A stretch of 26,760 bases of DNA, from NCBI GenBank assembly GCA_910589635.1, contig CAJUTD010000019.1, forward strand, positions 1-26,760. Direction: 5' to 3'. Origin of the DNA: an uncultured Lachnospiraceae bacterium. GTDB lineage: Bacteria > Bacillota > Clostridia > Lachnospirales > Lachnospiraceae. A model generated the notes under the pieces. It ran no database searches. It was given only the letters and a program-made list of their open reading frames with translations, and was not told the DNA's origin. The position numbers and the translations under genes were made by a program. Positions 1-8,102 of the stretch are shown here, in pieces (positions within the stretch are counted from its first letter, which is position 1; each line of letters begins with the position of its first letter).

Positions 1-88
1 ATTCTTTACTAATCTTACATATTATGATATGGTAGTAATAGAACAAATTTTTCTTAGATTTATCGTATTTCTTGAAGGGAGGCCCATC

Positions 89-538
89 ATGAAAGGTTAT
101 GAAAAACCTATGGTAATGGTTAATGACGGTTTGAGCGAAGGTGTTTATGCAGCAAGCGGCGCAGCCGAAGCTGCTGACTGCTGGACGGTAGATCCTGTTT
201 CCGTACAGGACTGGAATGGTTCTCATCATGTATTTGAGATTCGCTGCGTACATTCAACCGCGGTACAGCATATCTCATCTGCATCTACAGTCACACTCAA
301 CTTCAACAATGCCGTAACAGATGCCTACTCCGAGTTTCCTTGCTCCTTTAGCGGCACCTCCGTTACTATTACGCGTGAATTGCACGCAAACGCTTACAAG
401 TCCGGCGACACCATGACATATAAAGTATGGGTGAAAGCTGCTGACGAAGCAACCACCAAATCCATCTCCTGTATTGGCGCTACAATCTCATGCACGAAGA
501 CAGTTAATGTACAGGGCAATGGCGGCGATGGTAACTAA
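89..538 (+). CDS. Leader-bearing 149-aa secreted-type protein, candidate substrate of the locus
   Basis: I do not recognise this as a named family. The start at 89 is chosen because GGGAGG at 77-82 sits six bases upstream; a longer reading from 29 has no such site. The first ~24 residues look like a leader (MKGYEKPMVMVNDGLSEGVY, then AASG): Y4-x-x-P7 resembles the YxxP element of lasso-peptide leaders that PqqD-like recognition proteins bind, and the AASG end could be a cleavage site. There is no hydrophobic signal peptide. The remaining ~125 residues are rich in Thr, Ser and Val, with alternating beta-strand patterns, five cysteines (in DCW, RCV, PCS, SCI and SCT) and a Gly/Asn-rich tail. 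The spacing of Trp, strand and NxN patterns is loosely like a CBM2-type beta-sandwich, but that is only a guess. The downstream ABC exporter, and the PqqD, kinase, nucleotidyltransferase and peptidase genes elsewhere in the window, suggest a modified and exported substrate. Existence of the gene is well supported; its function is inferred. Confidence 0.8.
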   Translation: MKGYEKPMVMVNDGLSEGVYAASGAAEAADCWTVDPVSVQDWNGSHHVFEIRCVHSTAVQHISSASTVTLNFNNAVTDAYSEFPCSFSGTSVTITRELHANAYKSGDTMTYKVWVKAADEATTKSISCIGATISCTKTVNVQGNGGDGN

Positions 539-557
539 ATTGAAATGACATCATGAT

Positions 558-578
558 TTCCACGAACCGCATGTGGAA
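558..578 (+). other. Small hairpin downstream of the leader-bearing gene
   Basis: TTCCAC (558-563) and GTGGAA (573-578) form a perfect 6-bp stem with a nine-base loop, 20 bases after the stop codon. There is no T-tract, so it is not a terminator by itself. It may be a 3' mRNA stabiliser. Confidence 0.35.
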
Positions 579-607
579 GCTTTGAATTGCTAGATGTATT
601 GTGGGGC

Positions 608-637
608 AGCACCGCTTTTACGAGCGGTGCTATTTTT
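608..637 (+). terminator. Rho-independent terminator after the 149-aa protein gene
   Basis: AGCACCGCT (608-616) pairs with AGCGGTGCT (623-631) to give a 9-bp GC-rich stem with a six-base loop, followed by ATTTTT. It ends the short upstream transcript, so the ABC gene needs read-through or its own promoter. Partial termination would give far more substrate mRNA than exporter mRNA. Confidence 0.85.
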
Positions 638-673
638 ATCTTATAGGAAATTTCTATGAATTTCCTATAAGAT
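638..673. repeat. Long AT-rich perfect inverted repeat
   Basis: ATCTTATAGGAAATT (638-652) is the exact reverse complement of AATTTCCTATAAGAT (659-673), with a six-base spacer. The 15-bp stem starts directly after the terminator T-tract. It has no T-run on either side. It may be a second attenuator, an RNA-processing hairpin or a small dispersed repeat; the window contains no second copy that I can see. Confidence 0.7.
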
Positions 674-781
674 AGTCAAATATTCATGCAAGCATGTCTA
701 TTTTCCTAAGTGCCCTGTGGGTGCATTGCTCGCGGGAATAAAGAATATTGTCTATGATAGAATTTGAAAGGATATTATCTT

Positions 782-2611
782 ATGAAGCAGAAAATCAGGT
801 TTCTTATAGGACGCATCAAAGCCGGACGCCTTGGGGAAATGCGCCGCCAGACCATCTGGATTTATCAGTACGCCAGGCATTACTGGCTGACGATGATATT
901 CTATACGCTGCTCGGCATGGTGGGGACTGTCGTTGCCCTGCTCACAAGCCTGGTTTCCAAAGACTTAGTCGATATCATCACCGGACACCAGACTGGTGAG
1001 ATTGTCAAAACGTTTTCCATTATGATTGGTTTGAATGTAGGAACGACATTCCTAAATCAGATTTCGGAATACGCTTCCACCTATCTGAGCCTGAAAGTGG
1101 ATTCTGAAATCAAAGCCGATATTTTCTCGAAAATTCTGGTGACAGACTGGGAATCCCTAACCACCTACCATACTGGCGATCTGCTGACGCGCTGGGGCTC
1201 GGATGCCTCGGCAATTTCCAACGGAATCCTCAATTTTCTGCCCAATGCAATCATCTACATTTTCCGCTTCATCAGCGCCTTTGCCATGGTTATTTATTAC
1301 GATCCTTCGTTTGCCATATTTGCATTCCTTGGTATGCCGGTAAGCCTGCTGCTCTCCAAAACGCTTTTAAACCGCATGGTGAACAACAACAAGCGCAGCG
1401 CAGCTATGGGCGCTAAGATGTCCGGCTTTAACCAGGAGACCTTTTCTAATATACAGACCATCAAGGCATTTGATTTGATCCATCTGTATGTTGCACGTTT
1501 AAAACAACTGCAAAAAGAATATATTACGATGAAGCTTGATTTTCAAAAAATGTCTATGGGAACATCTCTTCTGCTGTCTACGGTTGCGCTCCTCGTCTCC
1601 TACGCCTCCTATGGCTGGGGGATTTACCGCGTATTTACCAACGCTATCAGTTATGGTACTATGACGATGTTTTTGAGTCTCTCCGGCACGCTGACCGGCA
1701 CGCTGCACAATTTGACTTCGCTTGTTCCGACCATCATCGGCCTCACGACTTCCGCCGGTCGCCTGATGGACATTATTGAGATGCCAAGGGAAGATTACAG
1801 CCAAAACGAAGAAGTGGATCAGTTCTTCCAGGCGCACCGCGGCAACGGCATCAGCCTCTATGTCGATAACTTGGAATACGCCTACAACAATGGCACCCAG
1901 GTATTTGAGGGCGCGTCTTTAGAAGCACACCCACACGAAGTCGTCGCTCTGGTGGGGCCGTCCGGTGAAGGAAAGACAACGATGATACGCTTGATTCTCT
2001 CGCTGATGCGTTCTCAGAACGGCACTGCCGCGCTCTGCGGAAATCGCGGACAAAGCTCTTCCGCTTCCGCCAACAGTGTAGAAACAGATAGCGCCGACAC
2101 AGACAATAGGGACAAAGATACCATTCCCTTAACGCCCTCCACCCGCAAGCTCTTCTCCTATGTACCGCAGGGTAATACCATGTTTTCTGGTACCATTGCC
2201 GAAAATATGCGTAACGTAAAACCAGACGCCACGAAGGAGGAAATCATTGACGCCCTCAAACTATCCTGCGCCTGGGATTTTGTCAATAAACTTCCAGATG
2301 GCATTGACAGCAAAATCAAGGAACGCGGCGGCGGTTTCTCTGAAGGACAGGCACAGAGGCTTTCCATCGCCCGGGCATTACTGCGCCACTCACCGATTCT
2401 GCTGCTGGATGAGGCGACCTCTGCACTGGACGTCGCTACCGAGCGCAGGGTCCTTAAAAATATCATGGCAGACGAATATCCGCGCACCTGTATCGTAACA
2501 ACGCACCGCCCATCCGTGCTCAATATCTGTGAGCGTGTCTATGCCATCCGCGATAAAAAATGTGTGATTTTAAATGAAGAGGAAATCGAGGAGATGGTAA
2601 ACGGATTCTGA
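782..2611 (+). CDS. ABC exporter, fused membrane and ATPase domains
   Basis: Predicted half-transporter (609 aa) that would work as a homodimer in the membrane. The start at 782 has AAAGGA at 767-772. The first ~340 residues form the six-helix ABC-exporter membrane domain, and there is no N-terminal C39 peptidase domain. The ATPase domain has Walker A GPSGEGKTT (about 392-400), Q-loop FSYVPQGNTMFSG, a degenerate signature FSEGQ (about 519) in place of LSGGQ, Walker B ILLLDEATSALD and an H-loop histidine in TTHRP. A Ser/Asp-rich insert of about 25 residues (roughly 425-447) lies between Walker A and the Q-loop, which is unusual. It follows the leader-bearing gene on the same strand, so export of that protein, cleaved by a separate peptidase, is the natural inference. 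A lipid or sugar exporter role is not excluded. Confidence 0.88.
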   Translation: MKQKIRFLIGRIKAGRLGEMRRQTIWIYQYARHYWLTMIFYTLLGMVGTVVALLTSLVSKDLVDIITGHQTGEIVKTFSIMIGLNVGTTFLNQISEYASTYLSLKVDSEIKADIFSKILVTDWESLTTYHTGDLLTRWGSDASAISNGILNFLPNAIIYIFRFISAFAMVIYYDPSFAIFAFLGMPVSLLLSKTLLNRMVNNNKRSAAMGAKMSGFNQETFSNIQTIKAFDLIHLYVARLKQLQKEYITMKLDFQKMSMGTSLLLSTVALLVSYASYGWGIYRVFTNAISYGTMTMFLSLSGTLTGTLHNLTSLVPTIIGLTTSAGRLMDIIEMPREDYSQNEEVDQFFQAHRGNGISLYVDNLEYAYNNGTQVFEGASLEAHPHEVVALVGPSGEGKTTMIRLILSLMRSQNGTAALCGNRGQSSSASANSVETDSADTDNRDKDTIPLTPSTRKLFSYVPQGNTMFSGTIAENMRNVKPDATKEEIIDALKLSCAWDFVNKLPDGIDSKIKERGGGFSEGQAQRLSIARALLRHSPILLLDEATSALDVATERRVLKNIMADEYPRTCIVTTHRPSVLNICERVYAIRDKKCVILNEEEIEEMVNGF

Positions 2612-2639
2612 TTGGCCAGCGCTGTTTTCTATTTATTAG

Positions 2640-3848
2640 CTAGAACAATTTCATCCTGTCAATCAGTTTGCTGCGCCTGCGCGCCTCCTTTAAAATATCC
2701 AACCCCTTGACTTTGCGGACAGTACGGTTATTTTTGATAAAGCGCGCAAGCGTCATCACCCACAAAAACGGCCACAACAAAAACATCTTTCCCGCGCTTG
2801 GATAATTCAAATGCATCTGATGATGGAATTCACGCACATAGGCGGCAAGCCCAGTCCCCCGCATGGCAACCATGCGTTCCTGTGTACCGTGTCCAAATTC
2901 GCCGGAGACAAACACCTCCTCCATAAAATCCTCCGCAAGCTGCTGCAAATCTGATTCTCCCAGCAGAAATGACACATTCTCTGCCGCAAGGCCCAGATAG
3001 AGCACGCACGCTTCTGTAAGAGCCTCGACAAATCCCTGCGTCCCGCTCTCCCGAACTAAACGCAAAAAAGTTTCTTTCTCCTCCGCAGCTATCTCACGAT
3101 TCCAAAATACCGTCCAGTCGCAAAGAAACTTTAGTCCAAAACCCGCCCGCAGGAAATGCTGCAACATGTGGACAATCAGATAAAACGCATGGTAGGCGTC
3201 CGCAGGCTGGTAAAACGTGACGCCCCAGGAATCATTTTTTTGCACATGTTCGTCAAACTCTGACAACAGCGACTCAAGATAACGGTTCATTTTTCCGCTC
3301 TCAAACGGCTCCGCCAGAATTCGGTGCAGCTCCACACAGATACCCTCTTGATTTTTCAGCTCAATATGATGAAGCGCAGATTGAGATACACATTTGACGA
3401 ATTTCACTTCTTCCAGCAGTTCCACTGCGCGCTCAAAGTCTTTCTCCTGCGGAATCAGAATATCCACATCCCCAGATTTGCGCATCTCTGGAATCGGATA
3501 ATAAGAAGCTGTTGCCGCCCCTTTCAGAAGAATGGCGCGTATCCCTTCTTTTTCTAAAAGCTGCGTAATATATTTTGCCAGAAACAACAGTCTGTAATTG
3601 GCGCGTGCAGTTGTAACCGCCGCCCGCCGTATTGGCTGCACAAAATCCGCGTATCGCGTATCTTCGACAGACATCTCCATTGCGTAAACCTCAAAAAGAA
3701 GTGGCAGTACCGCGTGATTGCTAGCCGTTTTCAGTAGTTCGCGTTTCGCGTATTCATTATCAGGCAGCGATAGTGATCCCTGATTTTCCTGTGGATTTAT
3801 GGATTGCCTTAACGCGTCAAGCAGCAGCTTTTCCGTCTCCTTCAGCAA
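2640..3848 (-). CDS. Nucleotidyltransferase family protein (PF14907-like)
   Basis: 402-aa soluble protein of the uncharacterised NTP_transf_5 type. Residues 107-132 carry the family pattern: LLKG (107-110), YP (117-118), R123, then SGDVDILI with paired aspartates D127 and D129 as likely metal ligands. The C-terminal half is helical with few recognisable motifs. The start is TTG, supported by a seven-base SD (CTCCTCC on the plus strand, 3854-3860). Homologues accompany lasso peptides of the paeninodin type, where an HprK-like kinase and a nucleotidyltransferase add phosphate groups to the peptide; they also occur in polysaccharide loci. It is last in a minus-strand run, 30 bases after the flippase gene, and converges on the ABC gene. 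Together with the PqqD-HprK kinase at 23944 it suggests a phosphorylation step; the substrate is unknown. Confidence 0.82.
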   Translation of the reverse strand: MLKETEKLLLDALRQSINPQENQGSLSLPDNEYAKRELLKTASNHAVLPLLFEVYAMEMSVEDTRYADFVQPIRRAAVTTARANYRLLFLAKYITQLLEKEGIRAILLKGAATASYYPIPEMRKSGDVDILIPQEKDFERAVELLEEVKFVKCVSQSALHHIELKNQEGICVELHRILAEPFESGKMNRYLESLLSEFDEHVQKNDSWGVTFYQPADAYHAFYLIVHMLQHFLRAGFGLKFLCDWTVFWNREIAAEEKETFLRLVRESGTQGFVEALTEACVLYLGLAAENVSFLLGESDLQQLAEDFMEEVFVSGEFGHGTQERMVAMRGTGLAAYVREFHHQMHLNYPSAGKMFLLWPFLWVMTLARFIKNNRTVRKVKGLDILKEARRRSKLIDRMKLF

Positions 3849-3853
3849 TGATA

Positions 3854-3860
3854 CTCCTCC
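3854..3860 (-). promoter_or_regulatory. Strong ribosome binding site that fixes a TTG start
   Basis: GGAGGAG on the minus strand lies five bases before the TTG at 3848. No ATG with a comparable site is present nearby, so TTG is the best initiation codon for the nucleotidyltransferase. Confidence 0.75.
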
Positions 3861-3878
3861 TTTTCCCGTGCAAATTCT

Positions 3879-5420
3879 CTAACTGTGTCTCTTTGCCAGC
3901 GTTTTTGCCTTGCCCAACAGGAAACGGAATTCCCTGCTCCTGCCATAGACAATAAGAAACCAGATATTTGGCGCCAGAATACAAAGAATCAGTCGTCCTG
4001 CAAGAATTTGCCACAAATCGTTTATGCCCACAACCACCAACTCATGGCACAGCCAGTCTGTGGCAAACCAGCCAGCCGCTATTACAACCACATACAGAAT
4101 GTAACGTCCAAAGTAACCGGCGCAGGATTTATGGAATCCATGTTTGTACAGCACATACGGTTCCACCCACAGCGAAGTCAAGGCCATACTCAACAACGTT
4201 CCCAAAAACACACCGGTCAATCCCAGCCAGTTTACCAGCAGCAGAGACAGCCCCAGATTTAATACAGCCTCTGCAATCGCTTTATGCCTGTCATACCAGA
4301 ATAAACCCATGGAATCGCGAAACGTCAGCGTCGCGTTGCGCATACCGTTGAGGAAGAAATTTACACAGAGCACAAATACCGTCACATCCGGGAATACATA
4401 TTGTTTTCCGAAACTGATTTCAATAAAAGGATTCAAGAGCTCAAACAAGCAGATAAACGCAAATCCGTACATCCACTGCCCGATAAAGAAAACGGCCTCA
4501 AACACCTGCTGAACATGTCCCTCATCCTCCGTCACACCCAGATTTCCTACACTCGCCGTTATGCCCTGGTATACTTGATTCAACATCTGGCGCACAGAAC
4601 CGATCAAAAGATAATAGTTGGAGTATCCGCCCACGCTGGCAAGTCCCACGAAAGCAGACAACAGCAGATTGTCGGTGTTATTGACAATCACAGCGCCGAT
4701 CTTGTGCATCAACATCGCCCGGATATTAGAAAAAATTCCTTTCTTCTCCTGTTCAGAGAGAGGGGCCACATCTTTGTCCTTCAAATATGGATAACGCTTA
4801 TCTGCACGCACGGAAATACATACATTGCACAAAACTGTGGTGCCTATATTGATAAGCAAAAAGAGAATAAAATCATGATAAACGACAAGCACAAAAATCT
4901 GCAAAACATCCTGCACTACCCACGACATTGTCTGATAAAAGGTACCGATATAGAGAAGCTGATGCGCATCCATCAGTGTCTTCTTGTAAATCAGCAGATA
5001 AGAACAGACCGTATTTACAAGATAAAGGATATAGATCAAGGTCAAATGTTCCACATTCTCATAGTCCTTGATAAACACGTCCATAAAGGGAATCAGCAGC
5101 GCGCCTCCCACCGCCACAATCACAGCCACCGCCCGGTAAAACTGCCGGAAAAGCTTCATCAATGATTTCTGTTTTTCCGTATCGCCCTCTGCAATTGGGC
5201 GGTAAAGCGCAAATGTAATTGCTGTCCCCACCCCCATTTCAGACAGCGAAAGCACCTGGATAATATCGACAAACAGCCCGTTCACCCCTACATAGCTCTC
5301 ACTGAGCGTATGTGTGAACACAACCCTCAGCAGATAACCCATGATAATTGCCGTTAAGCGTGACAGAAGCGCCACCGTTGTATTTCGTGCGGAATATTCC
5401 GTCCTGGTTTTTGTCTCCAT
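3879..5420 (-). CDS. Wzx-like polysaccharide flippase (MOP superfamily)
   Basis: 513-aa polytopic membrane protein with about 12-14 hydrophobic segments across its length, expected to move lipid-linked oligosaccharide across the membrane. The N-terminal region (ARNTTVALLSRLTAIIMGY followed by LSESYVGVNGLF) is typical of polysaccharide flippases in Firmicutes. The ATG at 5420 is chosen, with GGGG seven bases upstream; a TTG at 5444 is a possible longer start. It lies 47 bases after the Stealth gene and 30 before the nucleotidyltransferase, so the three probably form one operon. Together with Stealth it points to a second, lipid-linked glycan made beside the Pel-type polymer, which has its own exporter PelG. 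The substrate cannot be read from sequence. Confidence 0.87.
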   Translation of the reverse strand: METKTRTEYSARNTTVALLSRLTAIIMGYLLRVVFTHTLSESYVGVNGLFVDIIQVLSLSEMGVGTAITFALYRPIAEGDTEKQKSLMKLFRQFYRAVAVIVAVGGALLIPFMDVFIKDYENVEHLTLIYILYLVNTVCSYLLIYKKTLMDAHQLLYIGTFYQTMSWVVQDVLQIFVLVVYHDFILFLLINIGTTVLCNVCISVRADKRYPYLKDKDVAPLSEQEKKGIFSNIRAMLMHKIGAVIVNNTDNLLLSAFVGLASVGGYSNYYLLIGSVRQMLNQVYQGITASVGNLGVTEDEGHVQQVFEAVFFIGQWMYGFAFICLFELLNPFIEISFGKQYVFPDVTVFVLCVNFFLNGMRNATLTFRDSMGLFWYDRHKAIAEAVLNLGLSLLLVNWLGLTGVFLGTLLSMALTSLWVEPYVLYKHGFHKSCAGYFGRYILYVVVIAAGWFATDWLCHELVVVGINDLWQILAGRLILCILAPNIWFLIVYGRSREFRFLLGKAKTLAKRHS

Positions 5421-5467
5421 AAAAAGGCCCCTATTTTTTCTCAAAACTTAATTTCCCCGCCAAATTT

Positions 5468-6475
5468 CTAGCTCTTTTCAAAACTTGATTTCTCCGGCAG
5501 AATACACTCAAACGCATCCACCACCTGATTTTTGGCACGCATAAAATCAATCGGCTTATTGGCGTCGTTAATGCAGATAATCTTTGCTTTCTGCCTGCAA
5601 ATCACTTTTGCAAGAACCGGATTGTCACTATCTACGTCAAAATACCGGAAATGCCTGGTGATATTCCTTGCCTGGAAATCTCCGGAAAGTTTTTGCCATT
5701 CTCTGGCAAGGTACTGGCTAACGTCTGCCTCATTGCGGAAGCGATGGCGGCAGGTCGCATCTAAAAGCTCCGCCTCCTTCGCCCAGAGCGTGCGGTAAGT
5801 CTCCCTGAGAAACGGAGACGGCCCATGCACCGTATAAAAACCAGTATACAGCGGAAACATAATTTCCAACATATTATATACAAAATAGAGGATGGGATAG
5901 CCAATCTTAAAATAACTCCCCGGCTGCCTTTTTATGTTTTCACGCTTGTTAAAATATTTGGATATCACCAGAGAATTATTCAAATAAATATGGGACATCA
6001 CCGGATTTGCCGGATTTGCCACCACCGGCTGGAACGCCAGCATATCGCAGGGCTTCCCATGTTGAAAGAAATCTTCCGGCTTCACTTTATCTATGAGGAA
6101 AAAGTCGTCATTAAAATAGACAAACTGCTCTGCAAGCCCCTCAATCCTGTGCATATTCCATTCAATCGTATGTGAATTGAACGTCGGCAGATATTCCTGT
6201 GGGATATAATCCTCATGGCGAACAATATGCAGCCTGGGATGATTCACATCCAGCCACTCTGGCAGATGCCCCCAGGTAATAAAATGGATTTTGGCAACCC
6301 AAGGCGCAAACTTTTCCACTCCTCGAAACCAATACTTTAAATTGTCCCAATCGCGATAACGCTCCTTAGCATCATCACTGCCAGACGCCGCGTCGTATTT
6401 GCTTTTTTCCTGCCGCCATGCCTGATCTTTGCCATCAACCCAGGATATAATAAAATCAATTTTATGATCCTGCAT
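5468..6475 (-). CDS. Stealth-family sugar-phosphate transferase
   Basis: 335-aa protein of the Stealth family, which transfers hexose-1-phosphate units from nucleotide sugars to build phosphodiester-linked glycans. Conserved region 1 is IDFIISWVDGKDQAW (about 6-20). Conserved region 2 includes RDWDNLKYWFRGVEKFAPW, then LPTFNSHTIEWNMHRIEGL and FVYFNDDFFL (about 95-130). Later conserved regions are visible in VHGPSPFLRETYRTLW and in the RFRNEADVSQYL stretch. There is no signal peptide or clear membrane segment, so it is probably cytosolic or membrane-associated. The start ATG at 6475 follows GGAGGG (6485-6490 on the plus strand). It is the first gene of the leftward run with the flippase and nucleotidyltransferase, and its promoter is shared in a divergent region with the DUF4832 gene at 6566. 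Assignment is strong; the exact sugar is unknown. Confidence 0.9.
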   Translation of the reverse strand: MQDHKIDFIISWVDGKDQAWRQEKSKYDAASGSDDAKERYRDWDNLKYWFRGVEKFAPWVAKIHFITWGHLPEWLDVNHPRLHIVRHEDYIPQEYLPTFNSHTIEWNMHRIEGLAEQFVYFNDDFFLIDKVKPEDFFQHGKPCDMLAFQPVVANPANPVMSHIYLNNSLVISKYFNKRENIKRQPGSYFKIGYPILYFVYNMLEIMFPLYTGFYTVHGPSPFLRETYRTLWAKEAELLDATCRHRFRNEADVSQYLAREWQKLSGDFQARNITRHFRYFDVDSDNPVLAKVICRQKAKIICINDANKPIDFMRAKNQVVDAFECILPEKSSFEKS

Positions 6476-6500
6476 ATTCTCAATCCCTCCTTCATTATGT

Positions 6501-6522
6501 TATAATATCGGCAGATATTATA
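6501..6522. promoter_or_regulatory. Divergent promoter dyad between Stealth and DUF4832 genes
   Basis: TATAATATC (6501-6509) and GATATTATA (6514-6522) are perfect inverted repeats around GGCA. Each arm contains a consensus -10 hexamer TATAAT, one per strand (6501-6506 plus; 6517-6522 minus), so the two predicted start points overlap. No good -35 box is visible on either side. Strand-symmetric -10 elements suggest coupled or mutually exclusive expression, or binding by a dimeric regulator. Confidence 0.55.
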
Positions 6523-6565
6523 CACAAAAATGCACTACCCATACAACAAATATCGAGGTTTATGT

Positions 6566-8086
6566 ATGAAAAAAATATTACTTACCGCTTTCTGTATCCT
6601 TTTTACTGCCCTATCCACAGTGAGCTTGGGCGTTTACGGCTTTCAGCAATACGACTACCTTACTGTTTCCTACCAGCCCATGGACTACCCGCCGTCGAAC
6701 AGGCAGCTAAACAATCCTTACCGCGGCTGGTACCATATTTACGGCTACACGCTTTCTGATAATACACCCATTGATATGGACGATATGGCAAAGACAATTG
6801 CCAAGGATGCCAATCAACTCGTACTTTTGGAAATTAACCTGCGCAACTATTCTGACTGCGAGATCAGCGCCTCAGGGCTTTCTCAGTTAGAGTCCACTCT
6901 GCTCGCCTGGCAGGACGCCGGAAAACAGCTAATACTACGCTTTCTCTATGACTGGAACGGCAAAGCAAGGCAAACCGAACCCAAAGACATTTCCATTATC
7001 AAACGCCATATGACGCAAACGGGAGCAATCGTCAATAAATACGCAGAACGCGTATATTTGATGCAGGGTATTTATGTAGGTAATTGCGGCGAGATGAACA
7101 ACTCTGACTACATGTCCCTGGAAAATATGTATGAACTTGCTGCACACCTTAACTCTGTGATTGATCCCGCTATCTATCTGTCCGTGAGAACGCCGGAACA
7201 TTACCGCATCATATGCCAAACGAACGAGCCCCTCTCTTTCGCAGATGCATTTTCTGGAAAGATTACTGCCAGGACCGGGCTTTTTAACGACGGCATGTTA
7301 GGCTCTGAGAGTGACCTTGGCACTTACGGGGAAAACGATTTTGTTCCCTCTGACGATTTCACTGGTAAGGGCACGCGCAGTGAAGAAATTGCTTTCCAGA
7401 ATGTGCTCTGCCATTATGTGCCAAACGGCGGCGAAGTCGTCCTGGACAACGAATACAATGATTTCCCCCGGGCAGTGGCGGATTTGCGCGCCATGCACGT
7501 CTCCTACCTTGACAGCAATTATGACCTTGCCGTACTGGACAAATGGCGCAGCACAATTTACTCTGCAAATAACGATACGGACGGTTATTCCGAGGACGCA
7601 TCCTCTGACAGTGTGGACGATTATTCCCAAGATTACTGCTTTGACGGAACGGACGGTTATTCCTATATTGGAGCGCATCTTGGCTATCGTTACGCGCTCG
7701 TTTCCTCTGACTGCTCTTTTGATACCTTCCGGGACGACAAAGCCAAACTGGCCATTGAGATAGCGAACAGCGGTTTTTCCGCCAGCTATCGCCCTTTTAT
7801 TTCCTCCATCACAGTGCTTTGCGAAGACGGAACATTATGTGACACAATCATAGCAAATACCGATAATCGTTACTGGAGGAGCGGCGAGACTGCGTCCTTT
7901 GAAGTTCCTCTCGATATCCGCATTTACAAGGACGGAAATTATCAAATATACTACCGGCTGTGGGACCCTGCGACTAACCGCGAAATCCGGCTCGCCAACG
8001 ATATGAAGCACACAAATCATGGGTATTGTTTAGGAAACTTTACCGTTGGGCACAAAGAGAAAGCGGTAAAAGACCTCACGCCTTAA
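6566..8086 (+). CDS. Exported DUF4874/DUF4832 protein, glycosidase-like
   Basis: 506-aa protein. The start at 6566 is preceded by GAGG at 6555-6558, seven bases upstream. An N-terminal hydrophobic stretch after MKK (residues 4-22) is a signal peptide or anchor, so the protein is outside the membrane. The DUF4874-type segment begins at the NPYRGWYHIYGY motif; a DUF4832-type region and a C-terminal beta-rich domain follow. Family members look like TIM-barrel glycoside-hydrolase relatives. Candidate acids conserved with the paralogue at 8103-9494 are E176 in GNCGEM and E290 in NGGE, and the FNDGMLGS and LGTYG motifs are shared. Residues about 338-366 form a Asp/Tyr/Ser-rich insert made of 12-aa repeats. 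It is transcribed alone, divergent from Stealth and convergent with its paralogue (16-base gap). A role in trimming the surface polysaccharide is inferred only. Confidence 0.85.
   Translation: MKKILLTAFCILFTALSTVSLGVYGFQQYDYLTVSYQPMDYPPSNRQLNNPYRGWYHIYGYTLSDNTPIDMDDMAKTIAKDANQLVLLEINLRNYSDCEISASGLSQLESTLLAWQDAGKQLILRFLYDWNGKARQTEPKDISIIKRHMTQTGAIVNKYAERVYLMQGIYVGNCGEMNNSDYMSLENMYELAAHLNSVIDPAIYLSVRTPEHYRIICQTNEPLSFADAFSGKITARTGLFNDGMLGSESDLGTYGENDFVPSDDFTGKGTRSEEIAFQNVLCHYVPNGGEVVLDNEYNDFPRAVADLRAMHVSYLDSNYDLAVLDKWRSTIYSANNDTDGYSEDASSDSVDDYSQDYCFDGTDGYSYIGAHLGYRYALVSSDCSFDTFRDDKAKLAIEIANSGFSASYRPFISSITVLCEDGTLCDTIIANTDNRYWRSGETASFEVPLDIRIYKDGNYQIYYRLWDPATNREIRLANDMKHTNHGYCLGNFTVGHKEKAVKDLTP
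7577..7663 (+). repeat. 36-nt in-frame tandem repeat in the exported DUF4832 gene
   Basis: ACGGACGGTTATTCC occurs at 7577-7591 and 7649-7663, with the related GTGGACGATTATTCC at 7613-7627, exactly 36 bases apart each. The encoded cores are TDGYS, VDDYS and TDGYS. The cytosolic paralogue lacks this insert. Confidence 0.8.
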
Positions 8087-8102
8087 TATCAACGGCGCTG
8101 CA

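Noticed and set aside
748..999. 83-aa frame overlapping the ABC gene start
   Set aside because: Out of frame with a well-supported ABC exporter, and no conserved features.
2612..2639. Terminator between the convergent ABC and nucleotidyltransferase genes
   Set aside because: CAGCGCTG is a palindrome without a loop, and no stable stem with a T-run could be drawn in the 28-base gap.
4401..5165. 254-aa plus-strand frame opposite the flippase
   Set aside because: His/Gln-rich antisense translation of membrane segments, with no family resemblance and no ribosome binding site.
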